Source of the DNA: Ilex aquifolium
Taxonomy: Eukaryota > Streptophyta > Magnoliopsida > Aquifoliales > Aquifoliaceae
Assembly: GCA_951799425.1 (NCBI GenBank)
Contig: OX637401.1
Coordinates: forward strand, 31,669,780 to 31,733,779
Direction: 5' to 3'
DNA length: 64,000 bases
The notes beneath the pieces were generated by a model, which worked only from the letters and a program-made list of their open reading frames with translations, ran no database searches and had not been told where the DNA came from. Positions 32,815 to 51,540 of the stretch are shown here, piece after piece. The position numbers and the translations under genes were made by a program. The first letter of the stretch is position 1, and each line of letters begins with the position of its first letter.

Positions 32815-35800
32815 ATGGAGATTGATTCTCAGTCCATAAATTCGAGCTCGAAAGAACCAGAGGAAGCCTCGTCTTTGATGCAATTGGACTCAGAGGCATC
32901 GTCCGATATCAATGTAAAATGCTCTGATTACATTTTCCAATTAATAGTCTTCTTTGGTTTAATTTCATTGTCTCTAATTGTGTGTCCATCCATTGTATTG
33001 CTGCTTGTTGTTGCTTGGTTAAAGAGTAATCCATTGTATTGCTGCCTGTTGTTGTTTGGTTAAAGAGTAAGGATAAAGATGATCTCTCTAAATCAATGGA
33101 GAAATTGCGAGTCGAGGAGTCATCATCTTCACAGGCAGGAGCTTCAACCAACTTCAAGAGAAAACCGGTTATTATTATAGTTGTGGGAATGGCAGGTAAT
33201 GTGTGAATTGCAGCACTAAATGTTGAATTACTATACTATTTTATGAGTACAGGGGTTGATAAATGTATTGAATTTGATAAGGGAGTGGAAAGACTACATT
33301 TCTTCATCGGTTGGTTTGCCACACACAAGCATCAAATATTAGGGGCTATGTCATGAACCTGGACCCTGCTGTCTTGACTCTGCCATTCGGTGCGAACATT
33401 GATATAAGAGACACTGTGAGGTACAAGGAAGTAATGAAGCAATTCAATCTTGGTCCTAATGGAGGAATTCTGACATCACTTAACTTGTTCGCCACAAAGT
33501 TTGATGAGGTAAAGCCTATAACTGGAGCTACAGGTTTTTTTTTTTGTGATTTTGACGTTGCATTTTTGCTGCCATAATCTTTGGCCATTAGGCACTCAAT
33601 GGGGAGGTTTTGGGCCCTCTTCAATGAGTTGCAAATTCCTTACAGCAGTCAGTAAATCTTAACAAATTTCACTTGCACTTGGAAGAAACGTATAAGCTAC
33701 ATGGCTACTTTGGATTACATGATATCTTGATACTGCGTCCAAAACTACTGATATGTTTGCATATTGGGTTGGTGCTCTTGCACTCTTACTTTGAAACCAT
33801 CTAATCATGTTTCGTCTTTTTTTTGTCTGTTTTTCCTACCTTATTCAATGTAACTCAGCCTGGAAGTGTCTAATTTCAGGTCATATCAGTGATTGAAAAG
33901 CGAGCAGATCAACTCGATTATGTTCTTGTGGACACTCCTGGTCAGATCGAGATTTTTACTTGGTCTGCTTCTGGAGCAATTATTACTGAAGCTTTTGCTT
34001 CAACTTTTCCTACTGTGGTCACTTATGTAGTTGATACACCTCGTTCGGCAAGTCCAGCTACTTTCATGAGCAATATGCTTTATGCTTGTAGCATTCTCTA
34101 CAAGACACGGTTGCCCTTGATATTGGCATTTAACAAGATTGATGTGGCACAACATCAGTTTGCTTTGGAGGTAAAATCGTTCGTGTCAGATTGCTTTCAT
34201 TATAAAATTGTTTGCACTCTATTAAGTCTGGGCCATTGGTTTATTGCTGGAGGGGCAATTCTTCATTGCTCTTCCAAGATGCATGATTTAATCAACTAAT
34301 CAATTTAGAGTAAAATGAAATATTCTTAATTGAATTTTAATTCTAGCAAAATAATGAATTCCTAAATCTGCCCTATGCCATGAATGCGCAGTTAGATGAG
34401 CATTCTAGCCCGCCTTACATATTTTTGGGGGAGAAAGGAACACTTTTACTGATTTTGTTTTAAATCTGTATCTCACATCTATGCCCCAATAAATTATGAA
34501 CATACACATTTATTATTTGCTTGAATTAGCATTTGTTTCACCCTCAAGTAAGTTGTCATTGTAGACAAACTGCGTATATTACAAAAGGCTTCACAAGAAT
34601 ATTCCATCCTGATAGGTTTATCCCCTCTCTCTCTTGTATTAGTTGTAGGTGGAAATTTGGTGCACCTCTGTTATCATAAATTGACATAAGTCTAACAGAA
34701 ATATGCAATATATGGTCAATTTATTCTTATTTTTTCTTATTTGTCTATATTCTTGATGTGCTATTAATCTTTTTCTCATCATCAGCATCATCATATTGTA
34801 TGCGAACGTGTTCATATAATAATAGGCAATTTAATAAACTCGAAACAAGCGACAATTCTTTTACATGTTTACCATGCATATAGACCTATTTGGTAATTAA
34901 TGTACTTTAAGATGTGGAATGGGGTTGTTAGGTTGAAGACAACAAATTTGGTACAAGCACTTTCAGATTTTCCCGAATGCACCCATTACTTCTATTTGGC
35001 TAGAAACTTCCATATGTATTTTCTCAAGTTGGTGCAAAACATTTTGATAAAATTGTCGCCTCATGCAATATTGTCATACTTTTATCAAGCTTTTATTTTT
35101 CTGTTGCCATCCAAACATCACCTTATTGCTCAGGCACTTTGTGAAATCCCTTCCTGGTCATGTGAGTATGAAGGTGGTGCATTTGGATTAAGGGTGCCAA
35201 AATATGACACGACTCATTAACACGACACGAAATTAGAAGGTTTGGATCTTTCTTAAGCTGCCTGTTTCATAAACGAGTGGATCCGATACAACACGATTAA
35301 TAAACAAATCGGGTATGAGTGAAGCCAATCAAAAGAAATACACGACACGACTCGTTTATATACCGGTTATACACGATTCATACACGACACAAATTCAATA
35401 TAACACGACTCGTTAGACACGAATTAATAAACGAATCGGGTATGGGTGAAGTACTTTTCGATACGAACCCGCTAACACCCGACATGAATCCACTTCATTA
35501 GACACGATTGATAGGCCTAATTTGGATGCAATTTGGTGTCGATGCTCTTCTAGTGAATTAGGTTGTACCATTTTAATTAGTTTATGTGTGCTCCCAAAGA
35601 GGTACCTCCCATCCTTCCCATTCCCATATAGCCAAGCATTCTGCTGTTTTTTTTGCCAGCTTGTTGTGTTGGTCATGAAAAATAAATATTTTTTTAATAA
35701 GAAACAAAATGTTGTTAGTAAACATGTGATGAAGATTTGCATTATCAAGTCATGGTGGGCATACTCAGACCTTGTAGGCCTACTGCATTTCGCAAAATGC

Positions 35801-36782
35801 TTTCCAAATTGCTGAAATGCATAAAAGAGGAACATTCGCAAAACGAAGAATTGGGTGTGCCATATGCATTTGCTGCTCAACAATGGCTTGACTTACGAGA
35901 GTTCAAATTATTAATTTTTTTGTGTGTAAGTACTGGATTGAACTTGATCTTATTGATACTCGTTTAGAAAATTAGAAAAATACTACTTTCAAAAGTAAGA
36001 AAGACTCCTAATCTTTAGAATAAGAAAGTATCGAACAACCAATACCATTCCTGTTGTTGAACAAATTGAGTCTTGCAGTAGCAGTTATACTCTTGGCTGA
36101 GTTTGTTTAAATAACTATTTTCTGATGTTTCAACAATTACTGTTAATTAGTGGATGGAAGATTTTGAAATATTCCATGCGGCATTAGAATCGGATCAGTC
36201 TTACACGTCAACACTGACTCGAAGCCTCTCTCTTGCACTGGAGGAATTCTATAAGAATTTACGATCTGTTGGAGTGTCTGCAGTTTCTGGTGCTGGGATG
36301 GATGCTTTCTTTAAGGCTATTGAAGCGAGTGCTGAGGAATACATGGAAACTTATAAGTATTTCCTCAACTCCATTATTTGTCATTTTCCCCCTTTATGTG
36401 GTACTGCTGCAATGAGATGGGCATGCTGTTTCCTTTTGCTTGTCCAATTCATAAACTTCCACTGAGCTATGTAAAATGAAATTCACATTTGTGCCTCAAT
36501 TTCTGCTTTTGCAGGGCTGATCTTGACAAGAGACGTGTTGAGAAGCAACGTTTGGAGGAAGAGCATAGGCGGCAGAACATGGAAAAGCTGAGGAAAGATA
36601 TGGAGAAGTCCAGGGGAGAAACTGTGGTATTGAGCACTGGTTTGAAAGATAGAGATGCTAGTAAGAGCATGATGGAAGATGAAGAAGAGGAAGATGAAGA
36701 TGATTATGAAAGGTTTACTGAGGATGATGTTATAGACGATGATGAAGATGAAGATGAAGAGGTTGGCAACTTCTCATTTTAA
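32815..36782 (+). CDS. GPN1: GPN-loop GTPase 1 (QQT2/XAB1 homologue)
   Basis: Cytosolic GTPase of the GPN family that helps assemble and import RNA polymerase II; the Arabidopsis orthologue QQT2 is needed in early embryos. Exons: 32815-32913, 33066-33195 (or from 33072), 33282-33508, 33880-34170, 36151-36356, 36515-36782; about 406 residues. Motifs: P-loop GMAGSGKTT (74-82), YVMNLDPAV, the family-defining GPN loop LGPNGG (G134-P135-N136), DTPGQIEIF (from 170), NKID (237-240), then a coiled, charged tail ([19 protein letters not shown]) and an acidic end finishing DEEVGNFSF. Intron 4 is about 2 kb and carries a hAT MITE. Exon 2's acceptor region is duplicated. An in-frame stop precedes the ATG, supporting this start. 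Confidence 0.95.
35189..35519. mobile_element. hAT MITE in GPN1 intron 4
   Basis: 331 bp with ends TAAGGGTGCCAAAATATGAC and, inverted, TAGGCCTATCAATCGTGTC, flanked by a perfect 8-bp target duplication ATTTGGAT (35181-35188, 35520-35527). The inside is rich in ACACGACACGA and CTCGTT words, typical of a widespread plant MITE group. Confidence 0.92.
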
Positions 36783-38270
36783 CTTGTGTGTTTCTTAAAA
36801 ACAAAATTTCGTATAGGACCATCGAGCAGTGCTATACCCACTTCTTAAAGGGCAGACAAGTTGACATCACTGTGTACTGTGTAGATATAAGAGTATTTTT
36901 CCAAGTAATGCAAATGCTTACCGAAAAAAGTTTACCAGAACTTTTACCAAATCAATGTGGTCGGTTAGATCAGAAGGACCAGTTAACTTTTTCTCTTGGT
37001 AAGCATGTCATTTTCCTATTTTCCCTGTGTTTGTGTATGTCTGCTTTTACTTGGATTTGTATCTATTGTGTGTTTTTTTTTTTTGGCTGTGGTTGTCTCT
37101 ATTGATTTACATGGTACATAATTGCAATGGGCTTTTGTTATCCGTACCAATGATTTGTAGCCTTTCTACAAGTATCATAGAAATTGGCAATTAGAAAAAA
37201 ATGAGCATTAGCCGGACGAAACATCCATCACGTTACACCAAGACTCATCAAAAAACATGTGGTAAGTACGATTCTGAGTTAATAGGGGAAAAAACAAAGT
37301 TAGCTATCTGAAATCACAATGCCGACAGAACTCATGTGAGAATCAGACTGGTCACCTGAAATTCTTTCTCAGTGTAAGACAAACAAGTGGCGTTGGGCTA
37401 TACCCCAGGACATGCTAAATTGATCTAATATAAGAAGCAATTAACGTGGACCTGATACAGCACAGCTCATACATTTCTTATAAAAATTCTATTTCGGTGC
37501 AAATTACAAGAAATCTACATGCTTTTTACGACAATGACACCTCAATGCTACCACCAAGTGGGGTGGTTCGGTAGGGTAATGATCGAACTTTTACTTTAAG
37601 GTTGGAGGTTCGAGTTTGGGAGTTCACATTGGGACTCGGTGGTTGACCATTATACTAGCCTAACTAAGTTTGTTCCTGAGAGGTGTAACAGACACGGTCA
37701 AAAACTTTTATGATCTACCAATAAAGATTTATTGGGGTGGTCTCTAGACGTTCTCTTTTGTTCCTATCTTTTTTTTGCCAATCAAAAAAAAAAAGAAACC
37801 TCATTGTTGAACATGTGGTTTTGACACGAGGATGGCGGGCATCGAACATATAAAGTGGTAAACTGTGGAGAATAAACAAATTATGGAGTGGTGTAGAGCT
37901 TATAATTCTTTTTTTTAGGACAAATTATATTTTGACTCCTAATCTATATTCCTTGTTTTACATTGTTTATGCAATAGTTACAGTTTTCATATTGTGTACC
38001 TCAAATTATAGTTATTGGTTTCATATTTGACTATTTAATTTTCATGTTTCTCGTATTACACCTTTAATTATAGTTATTAATTTTATATTGTTCTAATTGT
38101 TTCATCGAAAACACTACTTTCTACACATTTAGAGATTTTTTGTTTAAAATATAACTAATATTTAGTTTTGGGACAATATAAATTGTGAAATTAAAGGGAC
38201 CATATAGCAAATTCCGTAGTGGAAGAGATAGTGTCAGATCAAGCCCATAATTGATGGGTCAAATCATAAA
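36783..38270. other. GPN1 3' region and intergenic DNA
   Basis: It should include the GPN1 3' UTR. The only element with a clear identity is the SINE at 37559. Past it, AT-rich DNA with words such as ATTATATTTTGACTCC looks like old transposon sequence, but no ends were found. Confidence 0.45.
37559..37776 (+). mobile_element. Au-like SINE
   Basis: Opens GTGGGGTGGTTCGGTAGGGT (A box), then GGTTGGAGGTTCGAG (B box), CTAGCCTAACTAAGTTTGTT, and ends TCTTTTGTTCCTATC before a T run. The minus-oriented copy at 22357-22567 matches along its length. No target duplication was resolved. Confidence 0.82.
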
Positions 38271-39268
38271 TTAGGGTTAATTGTATTGAAGTATTGAATA
38301 TCTATATAATAAAGTAGTTTACAATTCAAATTTCAAAAGATAAACAAAATGACTTTTGCTTTTCGCGGTTCAGATCGTTTTAAATTTTATTTTAAAGTTA
38401 ATCTAACGGCTAATATTAACACCCTAAATTTAATATGAAAAATAAGCTCATACAGGTGTGTTTGAAGTGACTTTTTAAAAGTATTTGTATAAATTATTTC
38501 TCATAAGTACTTTAAAAAAAAAAAATAGTGTTTAAAACCACTCCGTCACTACATCTACCACCCCCAGCCCCAGCCCCACCACTGCCGCCGCCACCACCAC
38601 CACTGTCGCCGTCGCAGCCACCACGGTCATTGCCACTTACCACAACCATCACCGTCTTCTACCACCACCACCTCTCACCCCCACTACAACCGATATTTAA
38701 ATTCATTTATCTCTTATCTATGTTTGTGATTTGATTTTGGATATGAATACAAATATGTTTATTGTTTACTATTTTTTATTACTCTGTGCCTTCAGACACA
38801 GGCAATAACTAGTGTTTTTATATAGTCCCTCAAGTAGACAACATCCAGATTGTTAAAAATTTTTGATCATAAACTTGTTACGTAATACCTAAATATTGAC
38901 AAAAAATAATTTTGATATCCCTTAAATAAAATTTGGATAGCTCCTGACAAAAAAATATGTAATATGGGTAGTTTTTGATCAAAACTAGGATAACTCTTGA
39001 TCAAAATTATGTAATTTGGGTAGTTATTTAACCAAAATTTGAGTAAAAATTTAGTCAAGAGTTATCCAAATTAAATTTTTTGTCCATATTTAAGTATCAC
39101 GTGACAAATTTATAATAAAAAATCGTTAGCTATCTGAACGCTATCTGTTTGATGGACCATATAGAAACATATTTAATATTTCAAGAACTAAAATGATGCA
39201 ATTAAAAATTTGGGGATCAAAATGAGACAAACTCTATATTTTAGGGATCTACCGTACAATTAATCCTA
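38271..39268. mobile_element. MITE-like element carrying a nested Helitron
   Basis: Ends TAGGGTTAATTGTA (38272-38285) and, inverted, TAGGATTAATTGTA (39255-39268) differ at one position, with TAAAT on both outer sides as a possible short target duplication. The Helitron 38301-38812 sits near the left end; without it the element is about 490 bp. Related GGGTTAATTG...GTCCCTCAAG sequences are common in plant DNA. Confidence 0.55.
38301..38812 (+). mobile_element. Nonautonomous Helitron with CCN array (short copy)
   Basis: Begins TCTATATAATAAAGTAGTTT after an A and ends with hairpin CTGTG-CCTTCAGA-CACAG (38784-38801), then GCAATAA-CTAG and T. Same family and opposite orientation to 26096-26856. 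Its CCN array (about 38560-38690) is roughly a third as long, and the hairpin stem has one G-to-A change. Confidence 0.88.
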
Positions 39269-39311
39269 TAAATTATAATTTTTGTTTTGTAAGATTTTTC
39301 ATGCACAACAT

Positions 39312-39516
39312 TGGAGCTGATTTATAAGCTCGAGTCGAGTTTATCGAGCTCATTTTTAGCTTAAAATTTATTCAAGTTCGGCTCGTTCCAAACTTGAGTC
39401 GAGTCAGAATATTTTAGATTATTTTATATATAAACAAGTAGAGCTTTTGAAACGAATCAAACCCAAACCGAACTCAAACTAAATCCAAGTAATCCGATTC
39501 GATTATTAGCCCTACA
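39312..39516. mobile_element. hAT MITE, degenerate GAGCCGAGC type
   Basis: 205 bp flanked by CACAACAT on both sides (39304-39311, 39517-39524). The right end inverted reads TGTAGGGCTAATAATCGAAT, like the MITE at 28054; the left end is worn. The inside has CTCGAGTCGAGTTTATCGAG and GTTCGGCTCGTTCC words. It lies about 490 bp upstream of the galactokinase ATG. Confidence 0.75.
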
Positions 39517-39871
39517 CACAACATCCCTTTTTTAGCCCCACATCTTCGGATGTTTAACAACTGTCAAAGAAAAGCTAAACACCCAAAAATCTGTATGTCA
39601 TAGCTGGTCTGGTCAAGACTAATTCAAAGGTCAGAGAAAGAAAAAAATAAAGAGAAGAGACCCCTATAATTAGGACTCACCCAAAAAAAAGAAACTTTAT
39701 CCTGAATCATCTTTTGTGTTCAATTATTTATCCACGTCACTACTTTTCCTCTTTCCTGGAAAAGCAAACGTCACTTTTAAAAGTATTTAATATAATTCAA
39801 GAATATGAATAATAATAGTATGTAACAATAATTATGGAGAATAACCAACCAAACTAAGGAGTGTTGTTTCC

Positions 39872-39879
39872 TATATAAA
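39872..39879 (+). promoter_or_regulatory. TATA box of galactokinase
   Basis: TATATAAA, 124 bp upstream of the ATG, within CTATATAAAAGG, a strong plant TATA context. Confidence 0.7.
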
Positions 39880-40002
39880 AGGCTCATAGAGGGTGTGTCG
39901 TTCTCTTAACGATATTTTATTCTTCCACGAAGAAAATATAAAAGCTTGAGTTGGGTTGGATACGTACACCGAGTTTCAGAGAAACACGACAACTGAATTT
40001 CA

Positions 40003-47624
<7,622 letters not shown>

Positions 47625-48861
47625 TTTCTGTCCTCTTATCGTAGCCTTTCCATTTTGGCACAGAGGAAGACATCATCAGATGAAGCTCAGTGGGTGTTAG
47701 TTTTATTTATGAATGGTGGCCCTTTGATATATCTTGTCCATGAATAATGTTAATGTTCTTGTGTAACTTAATCGATGAAGTTGATATTTTAATCCAACAG
47801 TTCCATTGGGTCAGCTGTGGCTGTAGCTGGATGCCGGGGGTGGAAGGGTGCAAATTTCGTACATTGCACGGGTTCGCTAATGAACTCTAATATAAATGTC
47901 TAGTTCCCTTCGTGGGATTGAAAAACAATTGAGTTGATCATAGTCTGCTCCACCAGATAAACTGTCTCATTCAGGGCTCATATACATAGTCTGCTCCACC
48001 ATATGAACTGTCTCATTCAGGGCTCATATATATATCCAACTTCACATGGCTTTGCACCTCAATCCGGACTTCCCGTAACGTGTTGCTGAGCATAACACAT
48101 CGGTACGTGTGTGTGACATTAATACTTCAAATAAAATATATATATTTTTTTATTTCGTTTGATGGACCATACGATTCAAAAGACTAGAGGAAAATAACTA
48201 CGAAAATGAGTAGCCAATAATTAAGCTCTGCGAAAATCCTATTCTAAATTTAGACTAAAAAAGTGCAATTTCAATTTCGTTTTGCAGCTGAAAAGATCGT
48301 GCCACGAGTTAGATAGTGAGTGAGATGTTATCTTGACCTATTGATTGACCATTTGATTTATTTATTCGGGTCTTAGCATTTTTGGGGTATAAATGCGGAT
48401 AAAAACCTTCCAAGAGGAGAAATTGAGATAATGAAATTCAAAATAACTAGTAACATCCCAATGGGAATCAATTTATTAGAGCTAATATCATAATTGGACA
48501 AATGGGACCAACATGGCTTCCCACCTACAAGGCATATAATAGATTCTTGAGTCTCTTGTAACTTCTTAGATCTTCAAGATTTATTTGCCAGACAGGTGGT
48601 TGCAGATAGGATATTGATGTCTAAGGCTCATCATCACTTATACCTTGAGGCTTTGAGGCTGGGTGGTAGGATTAATTGAGGTGTGCGTAAGTTGATACCG
48701 TTGAAACAAAAAAAAAAAAAAAGAATTTCTTTGAAATGTTGCCACCATCAATTTCACCATAATAATGTTTCATATCTTAGTAAAAAAAAGAAAAATAATG
48801 GACTAAAACTAATTGCCCTTCTCAATACGTAACATTAGTAAGAAAATAGAGAAAACACCAA
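47625..48861. other. Galactokinase 3' region and intergenic DNA
   Basis: Contains the galactokinase 3' UTR and a 46-bp tandem duplication (47941-48032). No gene or readable transposon was seen. An A-run of 16 lies near 48705. Confidence 0.5.
47941..48032. repeat. 46-bp tandem duplication
   Basis: Two units starting TAGTCTGCTCCACCA at 47941 and 47987, differing at a few positions, about 320 bp after the galactokinase stop. Confidence 0.85.
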
Positions 48862-49389
48862 TCACATTAGCTTACCCCTACAAAGCAACTTGAATTGAAA
48901 AGTTGAAGCCCTGGGATCCCAGAACACCCCAATCTCATCATCAACATTCAAGCATCGATCTTTAAACACATCCATGCACGCTAGAATATAGTCATCATTG
49001 GGCAACATCTCGAAAAATACGCCATCATTGCGATACCTCTTAGGGTTGTTCTGTTCAGTGACATCCCACACGATGACCGTCACCTTATGCCCTAACACCA
49101 CATGGTTAGCCATGCACAACGTCCAATACCTAAAGACATGTTCAAAGGCGTCGACGAACGACACAACGAGCTTTCCAGTCGCGGCTTCATAGTGGGTAAG
49201 GGTCTTTTTGATCTGCCATGGGTTCTGGTAATCGATTACTGGTGGAGGGTATATGTCTCTTATCTCTTCGAGCACACGAGTCACCTGCCATGGGGTGTTG
49301 CTAACTTTGCATGCTTCTTCTTCTGCTTTGTTTGGGATGTAGTTGTAGTAGAAGACCTTCTTCATGTTGACGCACACGAAGTGATTCAA
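48862..49389 (-). CDS. B3-domain-like plant protein of unknown function
   Basis: Intronless frame of 175 residues. The last third (VTVIVWDVTEQNNPKRY, GVFFEMLPNDDYILACM, DEIGVFWDPRASTFQFKLL) matches the pattern of a plant-only family with a B3-like fold, typified by GDEIGLYWD...FHFSVL endings. No nuclear-localisation signal or DNA-contact residues can be judged by eye, so a transcription role is only a family inference. The protein is short, as are many members. The alternative start MKK lies eight residues in. It is the only gene between galactokinase and the membrane-protein gene. Confidence 0.7.
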   Translation of the reverse strand: MNHFVCVNMKKVFYYNYIPNKAEEEACKVSNTPWQVTRVLEEIRDIYPPPVIDYQNPWQIKKTLTHYEAATGKLVVSFVDAFEHVFRYWTLCMANHVVLGHKVTVIVWDVTEQNNPKRYRNDGVFFEMLPNDDYILACMDVFKDRCLNVDDEIGVFWDPRASTFQFKLLCRGKLM

Positions 49390-50659
49390 TATGGGTGTTG
49401 TAGAGAAGATTACGGTTAGGGTTTAGGATTTATGGGGGCATTGTAGGTTGATTATGGAAAGGTTGGATGACAAGAAAATTGTCTGAGAAAATTTATGCTC
49501 ATTGGGGTAAATTATTTATTTATTTTTTGGTAATTTAGAATGTCATTGATAGGTAAATCTTCATTGACACCTAAGATCACTCCCATCTAAAATCTCTTCA
49601 AGAGAACTTCCCAAAAGGAAAATGGAAAAAACTAATTGTCACTAATTAAAAAGGAATGTAAGCTGGATTACCAAAATCACTGTTATGGGTTTAATCAGTT
49701 TTCTTTTTAGAGACATTTTCAAGTGATGTAATTAATATATGTGAAGAGAATTTGGTATTAGGTTCAAGCGATATCGATGTTGTTTGAACGAAACAAATTA
49801 ATTGTCACTTGAAAAACTTTGTTTTTATTGACAAATTTTAAGAGATTTAGATTTATTAAGTTTCTAAGTTAATCACGAATTTGTTTAATTTATGTTATTT
49901 CTTTAGTTTAGTCAGCATTAGAGTATTTGTTTTGAATCCCATATTCAATTAGAATACTAGTCTATTTTACTTTCTACTTATTGGAGTTTTTTATTTTTAT
50001 TTTTATTTATAGATAACCAACTATATAACCTCCTTGGGGGAGCCTGTTATTTTGAACAATAAATTTTTAGAGATTGTTTTCTCTTGTTCAGATTGTTTTG
50101 GTATTCTAGAATTCAATGACATTTTTTAAAAGGTTGTCTAGTGTTATCGGAGATAGGCTGTTTGTTTACTGGGGTGGGGTGGGGTGGTTTAGAAGGGGTG
50201 CTAAGAAACTCCATAATTTCGTGTTTGGTTAATAACTTTAAATTTATAATTCATATCTCAACTCGTGATTAAATGTATTAAACTCATGACGTTGGACAAA
50301 CCCGGGGGTGGGGTTCATATATACCTGAGACCCACTTATCTAAAAAATGATACCTACTTTGATTACAATTTTTTAAGTTTTATTTGAATTATATAAAAAT
50401 AATATAAAGTCAAAGTTGAAAGAGATAATTACACTAATTTAAGGGTTAAAACAGGGAGCTGAATCTTATATTTGAAAAGTCGTGAGAGGGTGTCGGTGGC
50501 GATTATTTATTTTTTTTTTGGTCAGGGTCGGTGGCGATTCTTGAACTGTCGTGCCTTCATTACTTTTCAGTTATTCATGTAAATTACTACTAGCCCATAG
50601 ATTTTCAAATTATTATGCTGAAAGCCAAATAAATAATATTATTTGATGAGTAGAGCGAA
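49390..50659. other. Intergenic region
   Basis: AT-rich with short GT- and T-rich runs. GGTCGGTGGCGATT-like words occur twice around a T run near 50490-50540. No gene was seen. Confidence 0.45.
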
Positions 50660-50918
50660 TGAGAGTGAAAGATAAAGAAAGAGAGAAATCAAAATTGAGC
50701 AGTTTCTGGGTTGTCCCCAATGGCAATGGTCCAATGGACCCCAAAACCATCGTGCGCTCATCCTCATTTGTCGCTCTCTCCCTTTGTATGGTTCCACGGT
50801 TCCACTTCCACCAAGATCTTATATAGCGCCCCTTCCCCAATTTCGTCTCCCTCCAAGGTCTTGTCCCCATTGGATCTGCTGCTTCTTTCCTTGATCTCAA
50901 AGGTACTTCCTTTCTATG

Positions 50919-50950
<32 letters not shown>

Positions 50951-51540
50951 GTGTGTGTGTGTGTGTGTGGGTACTAGTTAGCTGTCAGTGCCATTGGTAA
51001 TCCTGTGATTCTAATGGGCGGTAATGGAGATTATGTTTTCGGGTTCGCTGTTGTTATTGAGCTTGCATTGTTAGTTTGAGCTTGTTTTTGAGGAATTTGT
51101 GAATTTGGTTTCAATTTAAGTTCAAGGGCTATAGATTCTGCATTCAAGGTTTTGTTAGTTCATAAGTTTGAATTGTTAATGATTTTTTTTTTTTTGTTTC
51201 AGAACACTTTCAGGGTTTTGTTGGCAGGTTGAACCTCGGGGGCTTTTACAACTAGATGAGTTGTTTGAAGAGAGCAAGGAAAGTTAAAAAGGATAGTGTG
51301 AACCGATTTTGTTTTGTAACAGGTGTTTAGATTGAGCTATTGAAGTTTTAATTCTGGCCATGACTGGAAATGCCCAAGCAAATTATAATTAGAAATTTGT
51401 TGATTATTATAAGTGAGTTTCTTTAATTATATGGAATTCTTGTGATGGGACGAATTCCGTCATTCTTTTTTGAGGGTTAGCATTGAAATACTGAAGTGCT
51501 TGGGGATCTGAAGTGGGAGGAGAGTGGAAGCTAAAAGAGT
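50660..51540 (+). other. 5' leader region of the membrane-protein gene
   Basis: A probable first noncoding exon (about 50700-50901, ending CTCAAAG before GTACTT) is followed by an intron with an (AT)n(GT)n microsatellite at 50921-50969 and an acceptor at about 51203 (TTTTTGTTTCAG). The remainder up to the ATG looks like leader or further leader introns. Boundaries are inferred. Confidence 0.45.

Noticed and set aside
36783-37105. Possible further GPN1 exon after 36761 (GTTGGC as donor)
   Set aside because: Reading through gives a natural acidic C-terminus ending VGNFSF with a stop at 36780-36782; no in-phase downstream exon with GPN1-like sequence was found.
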